Shown here piece by piece: positions 54,084-62,627 of a DNA stretch of 64,000 nucleotides. Numbering within the stretch: the first letter of the stretch is position 1; every line of letters starts with the position of its first letter. The DNA lies in NCBI GenBank assembly GCA_050299175.1, contig JBNKVM010000064.1, forward strand, positions 24,754 to 88,753, given 5' to 3'. This DNA comes from JAPHTQ01 sp050299175. GTDB lineage: Bacteria > Pseudomonadota > Gammaproteobacteria > Thiohalomonadales > Thiohalomonadaceae. The translations under genes and the position numbers were made by a program. The notes below the pieces were generated by a model that saw only the letters and a program-made list of their open reading frames with translations, was not told the origin of the DNA and searched no databases.

Positions 54084-54980
54084 ATGTCGACCATGCCTCC
54101 GTCGACAAAAACGCAGCGTCCGGCACAGCTCGACACGCCTACCCTGAGCCGTATCGGTGGTTTCCTGTTTTTTGCCGTAGTAGGTTGGCTGCTCTATCGT
54201 GGCTGGCAGCTTCGCACGGAGCACTATATCACAGCGGAAAGAGGCGTTGGTTACGCTCTGGGTATCATCGGCGGCTCCCTGATGTTGCTGCTGCTCCTCT
54301 ACCCGGTGCGTAAGAACTGGCGCCCCCTGCGCAACTGGGGCCCCCTGCGTTACTGGTTCCGTGTGCACATGGTCTTCGGTGTGCTCGGCCCCAGCCTGAT
54401 CCTGTTCCACTCCAACTTCGGTTTGGGTTCAATCAACAGCAACGTAGCACTGATCTGCATGCTGCTGGTCGCGGGCAGTGGTATCGTCGGCCGTTTCTTT
54501 TACACCCGCATTCACTACGGTCTTTACGGTAGCAAGGCGAGCCTGGGTGAGCTGGGCGACATCGTCGGTTTCAGCCGCGGACACCTCACCTGGCTGAGCG
54601 AAAACAGTGAAGAGTTCACCAACCACCTGCAGGCCATCGAAGACATAGCCCTGAAACCGGCCAAAGGTGTGATCCACAGCAGCCTGCGCTGGTTCCACTT
54701 TGCCATGACAGGTTGGTGGCACCGCTGGCGTCTACGCCGGGCGATGGCTGTAGTACTGAAAAAAGTCGCTGCCGAAGAGCAGTGGGATAGAAAAACCACA
54801 CAAAAACAGGCCCAACAGGCCAAGCGTTACCTGAAAACCTACCTTGACTCCACGCGCAAGGTGCTGGAATTCAACTTTTACGAGCGCCTGTTTGCGCTCT
54901 GGCACGTTGTGCATCTGCCTTTCTTCCTCATGATGGTGTTGTCAGGGATCGTTCATGTTATTGCCGTTCACATGTATTAA
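54084..54980 (+). CDS. membrane diheme cytochrome b-like protein
   Basis: A 298-residue protein with about five membrane helices (residues 22-40, 54-75, 92-108, 119-138, 272-296) and a cytoplasmic or periplasmic helical insert (150-270). His95 and His109 in helix 3, and His277 and His291 in helix 5, are each spaced by 14 residues. This spacing is typical of the two bis-His hemes of b-type cytochromes. It may carry electrons across the inner membrane to the multiheme cytochrome encoded next, whose gene overlaps by 26 bp. A GAGGAG site precedes the ATG. The fold family was not recognised by name. Confidence 0.72.
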   Translation: MSTMPPSTKTQRPAQLDTPTLSRIGGFLFFAVVGWLLYRGWQLRTEHYITAERGVGYALGIIGGSLMLLLLLYPVRKNWRPLRNWGPLRYWFRVHMVFGVLGPSLILFHSNFGLGSINSNVALICMLLVAGSGIVGRFFYTRIHYGLYGSKASLGELGDIVGFSRGHLTWLSENSEEFTNHLQAIEDIALKPAKGVIHSSLRWFHFAMTGWWHRWRLRRAMAVVLKKVAAEEQWDRKTTQKQAQQAKRYLKTYLDSTRKVLEFNFYERLFALWHVVHLPFFLMMVLSGIVHVIAVHMY

Positions 54981-56535
54981 AAATAAAAAGACCTGGGTTC
55001 TTCTGCTGTTATCCGTGCTCTCGATGCCGGCCACGGCGGCCAAGATCGAGACCCTGCTGATGCCAGGAAAGGTCATTGAAGGTCATGCCAAGATTGAAAG
55101 CGAGTGCACCCAGTGTCACTCGCGTTTCAGTAAGGACACCCAGAACAAGCTGTGTCTGGACTGCCACGATCACTCCGAGATCAAAAAAGATATAGAGAAG
55201 AAGCAGGGCTACCACGGCCGTTCCAAGCAGGTACGCGATATCAACTGCGGTGTCTGTCACACCGACCACAAGGGTCGCGATGCGAACGTCATTTTGCTCG
55301 ACCGAGAACTGTTTAATCACACTGAAACCGATTTCAAACTGGAAGGCGCTCACGGCCGTGTGCCCTGCCAGACCTGTCACAAGAAAGGCAAACTCTGGCG
55401 CGAAGCCCCTCATGTCTGCGGTGAATGTCACCAGAAACAGGACATACACAAAGGCGATTTCGGCAAGAAGTGCGGCGAATGCCACGGCTCAAACAACTGG
55501 GTCGACAAGAAATTTGACCACAGCAAAACCGATTTCCCGCTGAAAGGCGCGCACAAAGATGCCCTCTGTGCCGCCTGTCACCCGACCAAAAAGGATTACG
55601 ACAAGACTCCGACCAAGTGCGTCGAGTGCCACCGTGGTGATGATGTACACCGCAACCGTTTCGGCAAGAAATGCGAAACCTGCCATGGTAACGTCAAGTG
55701 GAACAAAATCCGCTACAACCACGACAAAACCAAATTCAAACTGCGTGGCGCCCACAAAACCGCTGCCTGCTTTGCCTGCCACTTGCCGGGCAAAGAAGAC
55801 AAAAAACTATCACTCAAGTGTAACGATTGCCATAAGGCCGACGACGTGCACAAGGGCCGCAACGGTGAGAAGTGTGAAAAGTGCCACAACAGCGAAAACT
55901 GGGGTAAGGCCAAGTTCGATCACGATCGTGAAACCAAGTTCAAACTGCGCGGCGCCCACTCCAAGGCCACCTGTAACGCCTGTCATGCGGGCGGTGTGAA
56001 AAAAGACGCCAAGGTGCGTAGCTGCGTCGAGTGCCACAAGGCCGACGATGTGCACAAGGGTGATCTCGGCACCAAGTGCGATAAGTGTCACCGCGAATCG
56101 GGCTGGCAGGAGAAGGTCCGCTTCGATCACGACCTGACCAATTTCCCGCTTTACGGGCTGCACGCCCTGGCGACCTGTGAGAGCTGTCATACCAAGGGAC
56201 AATACACCTCTACCTCAGCAGGCTGTAACGACTGCCACGAAAAAGATGATGATCATAAAGGTGGTCTGGGCGAAGCCTGCAATGACTGCCACAACGCCAA
56301 CGGCTGGCGCCTGTGGAAGTTCAACCATGACCGCCAAACCGATTACAAACTGACCGGCAAGCACCGTGGCCTGGCCTGCAATGCCTGCCACCTGCGTGCG
56401 CCACCCAGTGCAACACCCAACGACTGCGCAGCGTGTCATGAATATGATGATGTGCACCGTGGTCGATTTGGTCGTAACTGTGGCCGCTGCCATACCACCA
56501 AAGATTTCAAAAAGGCCAAGATAGGGTCCCGCTAG
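54955..56535 (+). CDS. 21-heme c-type cytochrome (CxxCH repeats)
   Basis: A 526-residue secreted protein with a signal peptide ending near SMPATAA. I count 21 CxxCH motifs. After five in the N-terminal part come five tandem modules of about 66 residues with three CxxCH each, then one more. Each module also has His in FDH, GAH and DDVH, enough for bis-His ligation. It is a heme wire for the periplasm (inference). The closest general label is cytochrome c3-like multiheme. The gene overlaps the cytochrome b-like gene by 26 bp, so it needs coupled translation. Confidence 0.9.
   Translation: MLLPFTCIKNKKTWVLLLLSVLSMPATAAKIETLLMPGKVIEGHAKIESECTQCHSRFSKDTQNKLCLDCHDHSEIKKDIEKKQGYHGRSKQVRDINCGVCHTDHKGRDANVILLDRELFNHTETDFKLEGAHGRVPCQTCHKKGKLWREAPHVCGECHQKQDIHKGDFGKKCGECHGSNNWVDKKFDHSKTDFPLKGAHKDALCAACHPTKKDYDKTPTKCVECHRGDDVHRNRFGKKCETCHGNVKWNKIRYNHDKTKFKLRGAHKTAACFACHLPGKEDKKLSLKCNDCHKADDVHKGRNGEKCEKCHNSENWGKAKFDHDRETKFKLRGAHSKATCNACHAGGVKKDAKVRSCVECHKADDVHKGDLGTKCDKCHRESGWQEKVRFDHDLTNFPLYGLHALATCESCHTKGQYTSTSAGCNDCHEKDDDHKGGLGEACNDCHNANGWRLWKFNHDRQTDYKLTGKHRGLACNACHLRAPPSATPNDCAACHEYDDVHRGRFGRNCGRCHTTKDFKKAKIGSR
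55464..56467 (+). repeat. five tandem modules of about 200 bp (three hemes each)
   Basis: Each module of about 66 residues has the order CxxCH...W...F/Y-x-H-D...GAH...CxxCH...CxxCH..DDVH-x-G. Spacing between hemes is kept through the series, suggesting growth by tandem duplication. Confidence 0.75.
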
Positions 56536-56555
56536 GCCCTGAACGGAGAAGAGTC

Positions 56556-57590
56556 ATGTCAAACGCTAAACGCACCACACTTCGCGGCGTCATTGCAGGG
56601 CTGTTGCTCTGGCTCCCGGCAGCGGTCATGGCCGCCCCGGTCAATGACACCTTCGATCACTTCACCACCGGCTTCCCGCTCACCGGGGGACACCGCTCAG
56701 TGGAGTGTGATGCCTGCCATACCGCAGGTCAGTTCCGAGGTACCCCACGGGAGTGCGCCTCCTGTCACAATCTGCTGACCAATACCGGCGCAGTGGTCAA
56801 GAGTTCCGGCCATATCCAGGCCAGCAACGACTGCGAAACCTGCCATTCCACCCTGGCATGGGACGACGTGCGTCGGGTGAACCACATGGCCGTCCTGGGT
56901 AACTGCAGGAGCTGTCATACCATTGGTGGAACTGCAACCAGTACCCCCCCCTCCGACACTATTCACAACAGTGTTATCGCCAATGGAACCGATTGCATCG
57001 AATGCCATCGCACCAGTACCTGGATATCCGTGCACTATAACCACGGCCTGAACGCAGCGGGACATGCACTGTGTAAAGATTGCCATTTTAGTGCAGCCAC
57101 TAATGGAGGAATTCCAGCAACGCCACCACCGGGAAATAGCCTGCATAATGTTGCATCTATTCAAGATGGCTCGGTGAATTGCAATAAATGCCATACGACA
57201 CATAGCTGGAGCTTCGGTCACAACAACATCACCGAACCGTGCAGTACATGCCACAACAATGTTATTACCACAGGCAAGCCAGGCAACCATTTCGTCACGG
57301 CCCTGGAGTGCAACGCCTGCCACAGTACCAGAGCCTGGATACCGGCCAGCTTCAGCCACCAGGATTCATCCTACCCGCCGGATCACGGTTGGGCTTCCAG
57401 TTGCGATAGATGCCACAGCGGCTCACCGCAGTCTGACGCAAATGTCTATGTCTACGACTATGGGAGCCAGACTAGAACGTGTATCGACTGTCACTACAGT
57501 GATTTCAGGCGTAAACACAGCGACAGTAAGTTGCCTGCTTATCAAAACTGCCTCGTAGGCTGTCACGAACACAGCATGCGCAAGTTTTAG
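56556..57590 (+). CDS. dodecaheme-type c cytochrome with one CxxxCH site
   Basis: A 344-residue secreted protein with a signal peptide ending AAVMAA. It has 11 CxxCH motifs and a final CLVGCH, a CxxxCH heme site, giving up to 12 hemes. Spacing is irregular, with Ser/Thr/Gly-rich linkers, unlike the lysine-rich 21-heme protein. Likely periplasmic or outer-membrane surface cytochrome. It has a GGAGAAGAG site and lies 20 bp after the 21-heme gene, before the porin-like gene. Confidence 0.88.
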   Translation: MSNAKRTTLRGVIAGLLLWLPAAVMAAPVNDTFDHFTTGFPLTGGHRSVECDACHTAGQFRGTPRECASCHNLLTNTGAVVKSSGHIQASNDCETCHSTLAWDDVRRVNHMAVLGNCRSCHTIGGTATSTPPSDTIHNSVIANGTDCIECHRTSTWISVHYNHGLNAAGHALCKDCHFSAATNGGIPATPPPGNSLHNVASIQDGSVNCNKCHTTHSWSFGHNNITEPCSTCHNNVITTGKPGNHFVTALECNACHSTRAWIPASFSHQDSSYPPDHGWASSCDRCHSGSPQSDANVYVYDYGSQTRTCIDCHYSDFRRKHSDSKLPAYQNCLVGCHEHSMRKF

Positions 57591-57615
57591 GAATTACTGA
57601 GGTCATCGATTTCCA

Positions 57616-59712
57616 ATGAAAGCACTACACAAAATTTGCGGCCGCCGAGGCGGCCGCGCCTTTCTGCTGCTCCTTTGCAGCCTGGGACTCACCCAACCGG
57701 CCTCGGCGCTGGAGGGTGAGGGAATCATTGATGAAGTACAGATCAGCAACGGCTCGATTCACCTCTTGTTTACCGAACCGGCGCAGGTTGTTGGCCACAC
57801 GCCGAAAAGCAAGGGTGATCGACTCTATATCGACCTCAGCCTGAGCGACGGAGAACAATCAACCAGCGACAGTCCTCAGCAACAACAGGAAAGCTACAAG
57901 TCCACCGAACGGATGCCGCTGACCCTGGTCAGCTACCGCAAGGAGAGCAGAGGCCAGGCGCGCATTGAGCTGCGCTTCTCCCGAGCGGTGGACTTCGATG
58001 TCGCTGCCCGTAGAGATTATCGCGGTGTCACCGTCACCCTGGGCGCTGCGGCTATTCGCGCAAATGCCGAGGTTGAGGCCCAGGCTAATGCATTGATGGA
58101 ACGGGCCCGCACTGCACTGGTAGACGAGAACAACCCACAGAAAGCGAGCGATATCTACCAACAGGTCATAGACCTGCCCGCTAACAGCGCGACCCGTGAA
58201 GCCTACGAATATATGGGTCTGGCACAGGAACGCCTGGGTAACTTCGCCTCAGCCCAGGGTCTCTACCAGGCATATCTCAAGCGTTATCCGGACGGCCCAG
58301 ATAGTGAGCGGGTCAACCAGCGCCTACTCAGCCTGCAGACCGCCACCGACACCGAAAAGAAAGAGCTACGTAAGGCGGAAACCCGCAAGGAACAGAATCC
58401 GTGGCAATTCTATGGCGGTGTCTCTGCGTACTACCTGTATGACACGCTGACCACAGATACCGACGTCAACACCGTCACCTCCCAGGCCAGCTATCTGCAA
58501 ACCGATGTCGACCTGAATGTTCGTCGTCGTGTTGGTAATTCCGATTCCCGTTTCCGCCTCAGTGCCGGCAACGATGCGAACCTTGAGGATGGTGGCGACC
58601 GCACCAGTGTTCGTTACCTCTATGCCGAACACAAGGATCGCAAACTGGGTTTACTGGCACGCCTTGGCCGCCAGGCTAGTAGCCGCGACGGGGTTCTGAC
58701 CCGTTTTGACGGTCTGCGTCTGGGTTACACCGTCACTCAGGGCATCACCGCCACCCTGGTAGCTGGCAGCCCGGTTCAGAGCACCCGTAACCCCTACGAC
58801 AGTAGCCGTACTTTCACCGGCTTGGCGGTTGAGCTCGGTCCCTATTTCGGCAATCTGGAAGTCAGTGCCTACGCCCTGAATCAGGATGTCGGTTCCCTGG
58901 CAGACCGCCGTAGTGTTGGGGGTGAGGCACGCTACTTCACCAAGGACCTGACCATCCTCGGCATGTACGATTACGACACCTATTACAGTGAAACCAACCT
59001 CGCCATGGTTATGGCCAACTGGACCCTGAAAAACGAGCTTAACCTGAGCGCCAACTACAGCATGCGCAAGGCGCCGTTTATCGCCACCAGCAATGCGCTT
59101 CAGGGTAGCATCTATACAGATATCAAAGATCTGCAGGCGGTATATACCGACGACCAGATAAAACAACTGGCCAGTGACCGTACTGCAGATACCCAGAACA
59201 TCACCCTTGGCGCTTCATACCCGTTCAGCAAGAAGATGCGCCTCTATGGTGACGTTTCAATTATCAACAGCACTGGCACACCTGCAGTAGCAAACAGCAC
59301 TGCTTTCCCCGGAGGCCTCGTCGCCACCGAAGACAGCGGCGATGAGTACTACTACAACCTGCGCATGGTCGGTACTGGCATCATCAACGGCGACGACGTC
59401 ACCACTGCGGGTATTCGCCAGTTCAACGGTAAGGACATGAACAGTACCGGCATCTACGCCAGCGTGCGTCTGCGCTACAAGAAACTGTGGATGCTCTACC
59501 CGACCATTCAGTACGACACCCGCGACTGGACCAGTACGGGTACCAGTCAGAATGTCTACGGGTTACGCTTTCGTGCCGAGTATGCCTGGAGTGAAGACAT
59601 CTCCTTCGAGGGCGAATTTGGCGCCACGGTCAGTGATCAGAGCATCCCTGACGACCCGAGCGAGACCAGCATCGGCAACTACGTAGACCTCGGTTTCCGT
59701 TACAACTTCTAG
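57616..59712 (+). CDS. outer-membrane beta-barrel protein with AMIN-like and TPR parts
   Basis: A 698-residue protein with a signal peptide ending near QPASA (residue 31). A beta-rich AMIN-like region (about 35-150), TPR-type helices (about 150-240, NPQKASDIYQQVIDLPANSATREAYEYMG) and a long region of alternating beta strands (about 265-698, with many Y/F/L-rich strands) follow. It ends in Phe (VDLGFRYNF), as barrel proteins do. In a locus with multiheme cytochromes it could be the outer-membrane porin of an electron conduit, analogous to MtrB; no MtrB signature was recognised. The gene starts 26 bp after the 12-heme gene. Confidence 0.8.
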   Translation: MKALHKICGRRGGRAFLLLLCSLGLTQPASALEGEGIIDEVQISNGSIHLLFTEPAQVVGHTPKSKGDRLYIDLSLSDGEQSTSDSPQQQQESYKSTERMPLTLVSYRKESRGQARIELRFSRAVDFDVAARRDYRGVTVTLGAAAIRANAEVEAQANALMERARTALVDENNPQKASDIYQQVIDLPANSATREAYEYMGLAQERLGNFASAQGLYQAYLKRYPDGPDSERVNQRLLSLQTATDTEKKELRKAETRKEQNPWQFYGGVSAYYLYDTLTTDTDVNTVTSQASYLQTDVDLNVRRRVGNSDSRFRLSAGNDANLEDGGDRTSVRYLYAEHKDRKLGLLARLGRQASSRDGVLTRFDGLRLGYTVTQGITATLVAGSPVQSTRNPYDSSRTFTGLAVELGPYFGNLEVSAYALNQDVGSLADRRSVGGEARYFTKDLTILGMYDYDTYYSETNLAMVMANWTLKNELNLSANYSMRKAPFIATSNALQGSIYTDIKDLQAVYTDDQIKQLASDRTADTQNITLGASYPFSKKMRLYGDVSIINSTGTPAVANSTAFPGGLVATEDSGDEYYYNLRMVGTGIINGDDVTTAGIRQFNGKDMNSTGIYASVRLRYKKLWMLYPTIQYDTRDWTSTGTSQNVYGLRFRAEYAWSEDISFEGEFGATVSDQSIPDDPSETSIGNYVDLGFRYNF

Positions 59713-59721
59713 AACCACCAA

Positions 59722-59755
59722 CAGTCACGCCGTTCCCCGCAGAACGGCGTGACTG
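59722..59755. terminator. strong hairpin after the electron-transfer operon
   Basis: Perfect 13-bp stem (59722-59734 with 59743-59755), loop of 8, starting 10 bp after the porin stop. No clear T run follows, so termination may be partial or the hairpin may protect the 3' end. Confidence 0.6.
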
Positions 59756-59829
59756 CGTTAAGGCCTCTAATTCACCACAGGGGCCTCTCAGAACGGTATA
59801 CTCCTCCCCTTCAAACCGAAATCGATCCC

Positions 59830-60462
59830 ATGCTTGAAGCGACTGATCTGGAATGCACCCGTGGCGACCGCTGCCTCTTCAGTGGACTCAACCTGCGTCT
59901 CGACGCAGGAGAACTACTGCACGTGCAGGGAAAAAACGGCAGCGGTAAAAGCACCCTGTTGCGCGCCCTCAGCGGACTGTTTCAACCCAGCGCAGGTGAG
60001 ATCAGCTGGAACGGCACCGCCATCGAAGATCTGCGCGAGGAGTTCGGTCGCGAGGTGCTCTACCTTGGTCACAAACCGGGCATCAAGGGTGACCTGACCG
60101 CGCTGGAGAACCTGCACTTTACTGCCGCACTCAACGGCGAAAGCGTTACCGAAGAGAAGGCGTGGCAGGCACTGGAACAGGTTGGCCTGCGCGGTTTCGA
60201 GGACTTGCCGAGCAAACACCTCTCCCAGGGACAGAAGCGCCGCGTCACCCTGGCGCAACTACTGGTCAGCCAGACCAAACTGTGGGTCCTGGATGAACCC
60301 TTCAGCGCCCTCGATAGCGGTGCGGTGGAGGAACTCCAGGGCTGGATCGCCGAGCACATCGCCAACGGAGGCATGGCGATCCTCACCACCCATCAGGAGG
60401 TAGCGCTGACTCGCGGTGAAGTGAAGCAGCTAAAACTGGGCGAGGCGGTGGCCGATGTTTAA
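59830..60462 (+). CDS. ccmA: heme exporter ATP-binding protein CcmA
   Basis: A 210-residue ATPase. Walker A is GKNGSGKSTLLRALSG, the signature is LSQGQKRRVTLAQLL, and Walker B is LWVLDEPFSALD. With CcmB it forms the ABC part of system I cytochrome c maturation. Here it is the first gene of ccmABCDEF, 118 bp after the multiheme operon. The start is the ATG at 59830; upstream codons in frame are not family-like. Confidence 0.96.
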   Translation: MLEATDLECTRGDRCLFSGLNLRLDAGELLHVQGKNGSGKSTLLRALSGLFQPSAGEISWNGTAIEDLREEFGREVLYLGHKPGIKGDLTALENLHFTAALNGESVTEEKAWQALEQVGLRGFEDLPSKHLSQGQKRRVTLAQLLVSQTKLWVLDEPFSALDSGAVEELQGWIAEHIANGGMAILTTHQEVALTRGEVKQLKLGEAVADV

Positions 60463-61123
60463 CACCTTCCGCGCCATTATCGCCCGCGACCTGCTGCTCG
60501 CCTTCCGCCATCGCGGTGACCTGCTCTCAACTCTTTTCTTCTTCGTTATCGTGGTCAGCCTCTTTCCGCTGGCCATCGGCCCGGAACCGAATACCCTGCG
60601 GCTGATCGCCCCCGGTATCGTCTGGGTTGCCGCGCTGCTCTCCTCGATGCTGGCGCTGGAACAGCTGTTCGCCGCCGACTTTGCCGACGGCACCCTGGAT
60701 CAACTACTGCTCTCCCCCTGCCCGCTCTCGCTGCTGGTGCTGGGCAAGGTGATCGCCCACTGGCTGATCAGCGGTGTGCCACTGGTACTGATGGGGCCGG
60801 TGCTGGGCATCCAGTACGATCTTTCGACTGAAGCACTAGGTGTGCTGTTACTTAGCCTGCTGCTCGGCACCCCGGTACTGAGCCTGATCGGCGCCATTGG
60901 CGCGGCCCTCACTCTGGGACTGCGCAACGGCGGGGTGCTGGTCTCGCTGCTGGTGCTGCCGCTAACCATTCCGGTACTGATCTTCGGCGCCGGTGCGGTG
61001 GAGGCTACCGCCTCCGGGCTGGGGGCAGAGGGGCATCTGTCGATGCTGGCAGCGATCCTGGTACTGTCGCTCTTCTTCGCACCACTGGCCGCAGCACTGT
61101 CACTACGGATTTCGGCGGAATAA
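60455..61123 (+). CDS. ccmB: heme exporter permease CcmB
   Basis: A 222-residue six-helix protein. It starts MFNTFRAIIARDLLLAFRHRGDLLSTLFFFVIVVSLFPLAIGPE, with the CcmB signature FADGTLDQLLLSPCPLSLLVLGKVIAHWL. It overlaps ccmA by 8 bp. It supports release of heme-loaded CcmE together with CcmA, CcmC and CcmD. Confidence 0.96.
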   Translation: MFNTFRAIIARDLLLAFRHRGDLLSTLFFFVIVVSLFPLAIGPEPNTLRLIAPGIVWVAALLSSMLALEQLFAADFADGTLDQLLLSPCPLSLLVLGKVIAHWLISGVPLVLMGPVLGIQYDLSTEALGVLLLSLLLGTPVLSLIGAIGAALTLGLRNGGVLVSLLVLPLTIPVLIFGAGAVEATASGLGAEGHLSMLAAILVLSLFFAPLAAALSLRISAE

Positions 61124-61171
61124 GAACATCTACGGATTACAGGGATAATGCAAAACAGCCTACAATCGCTG

Positions 61172-61196
61172 CGCTAATTCTGCTTTCAGATTAGCG
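61172..61196. repeat. stem-loop in the ccmB-ccmC gap
   Basis: CGCTAAT (61172-61178) and ATTAGCG (61190-61196), loop 11, in a 147-bp gap where ccm genes are usually tightly packed. It may be a processing site or an internal control point. Confidence 0.4.
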
Positions 61197-61270
61197 AGAT
61201 ACATTTAACGGTCACAGGAACTAAACCCGAGTAATTTGCTCTTACTGCGAACAATAAAGTTGGGCCCCCC

Positions 61271-62026
61271 ATGGATTCACGCATCATCAACTGGTTCAAG
61301 TTCTCATCCCCGGCGACCTTCTACCCGCTGGCCGGTGGCATCGCCCGCTGGTCTGCCTGGATCGCCGTGGCGCTGATCACGGTCGGACTCTATATGAGCT
61401 TCGCCGTCGCCCCGACCGACTACAAACAGGGCGAGGGCTACCGCATTATCTTCGTTCACGTCCCCGCCGCCTGGATGTCGATGATCATCTATCTGGCGAT
61501 GGCCTTCTGGTCGCTGCTGGGACTGATCTACAACACCCGCCTCTCGGCGATGATGGCCTCGGCCCTCGCCCCCACCGGCGCCATGCTCACCTTTGTCGCC
61601 CTGTGGACCGGCGCCTTCTGGGGCAAACCGATGTGGGGCACCTGGTGGGTGTGGGATGCGCGCCTCACCTCGGAGCTGATCCTGTTGTTCCTCTTTATCG
61701 GCTACATCGCCCTGCACGCCGCCATCGAAGACAACCGCCGTGCCGACCGTGCCGCTGCAGTGCTCTGTTTGGTTGGCGCGGTCAACATCCCCATCATTCA
61801 CTACTCGGTGAAATGGTGGAACACCCTGCATCAGGGCGCCTCAGTCAGTGTCGGCGGCGGCTCAAGTATGGGTGGCGTGATGCTCAGCACCATGTTGATC
61901 ATGACCCTCGGCTTCTGGGCCTACAGCATCGCCGTGGCGATGCAGCGGGTGCGCAGCATCATCCTCGAACGGGAGCGCGACAGCAGCTGGGTCAAAGAGC
62001 TGATCGCCGGGGAGACAAAGGTATGA
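61271..62026 (+). CDS. ccmC: heme exporter protein CcmC
   Basis: A 251-residue six-helix heme-handling protein. It has the WWD motif (WGTWWVWDARLTSELILLF) that holds heme and conserved flanking His residues (FVHVPAAW, IIHYSVKWW). It loads heme onto CcmE in the periplasm. A 147-bp gap separates it from ccmB. It overlaps ccmD by 4 bp. Confidence 0.96.
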   Translation: MDSRIINWFKFSSPATFYPLAGGIARWSAWIAVALITVGLYMSFAVAPTDYKQGEGYRIIFVHVPAAWMSMIIYLAMAFWSLLGLIYNTRLSAMMASALAPTGAMLTFVALWTGAFWGKPMWGTWWVWDARLTSELILLFLFIGYIALHAAIEDNRRADRAAAVLCLVGAVNIPIIHYSVKWWNTLHQGASVSVGGGSSMGGVMLSTMLIMTLGFWAYSIAVAMQRVRSIILERERDSSWVKELIAGETKV

Positions 62027-62190
62027 GCGAATTTCTCAACATGGGCGGCTACGCCGCCTACGTCTGGCCATCCTTCGGCGTCACCGCGCTGCTGATGGTC
62101 GCCGAACCGATCCTGCTCCGCCGCCGCAAGGCGGAGATCCTGCGCCGCATCCGACGCCTGATGCGGATGAACGAAACGAGGCAAGCATGA
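62023..62190 (+). CDS. ccmD: heme exporter small protein CcmD
   Basis: A 55-residue protein with one helix: MSEFLNMGGYAAYVWPSFG, then VTALLMVAEPILLRRRKAEILRRIRRL. The GGYAxYVW and RRRK features are typical. It stabilises the CcmABC-CcmE complex. It overlaps both neighbours by 4 bp. Confidence 0.93.
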   Translation: MSEFLNMGGYAAYVWPSFGVTALLMVAEPILLRRRKAEILRRIRRLMRMNETRQA

Positions 62191-62627
62191 AGGCAAGACA
62201 GAAACGACTGCTGATCATCCTGGTCGGCCTGGGTGTCCTCGCCCTGGCCGCGGGGCTGGTGTTCAACGCCCTGGGCAACAACCTCTCCTACTTCTTCTCG
62301 CCCACCGAGATCGCCGAGGGCAAGGCACCGAAGGATCACCTGTTCCGTCTCGGCGGGCTGGTGGAGAAGGGCTCGCTGCAACGGGGCAAGGAGTTGACCG
62401 TGCGCTTCGTTGTCACCGATATGCAAAACAGTATCAACGTCAGCTACACCGGCATCCTGCCCGACCTGTTTCAGGAGGGTCAGGGGGTAATCGCTCAGGG
62501 CCGTATGGGGCCGAATGGCGAATTTGTCGCCGACGAGGTGCTGGCCAAGCACGACGAGAAATACATGCCGCCTGAAGTCGCGGCGGCGCTGGAGAAATCC
62601 GGCATGAGCAACGGAGAGAAGAAATAA
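62187..62627 (+). CDS. ccmE: periplasmic heme chaperone CcmE
   Basis: A 146-residue protein with one N-terminal anchor helix. The OB-fold part contains the heme-binding His in ADEVLAKHDEKYMPP, then Tyr. It carries heme covalently from CcmC to CcmF/H. It overlaps ccmD by 4 bp and shares one base with ccmF (TAATG). Confidence 0.96.
   Translation: MKARQKRLLIILVGLGVLALAAGLVFNALGNNLSYFFSPTEIAEGKAPKDHLFRLGGLVEKGSLQRGKELTVRFVVTDMQNSINVSYTGILPDLFQEGQGVIAQGRMGPNGEFVADEVLAKHDEKYMPPEVAAALEKSGMSNGEKK

Noticed and set aside
59722..59755. Hairpin considered as an integron attC or att site
   Set aside because: No integrase, no core-site motif and no repeat copy in the window; it fits a 3' end hairpin.
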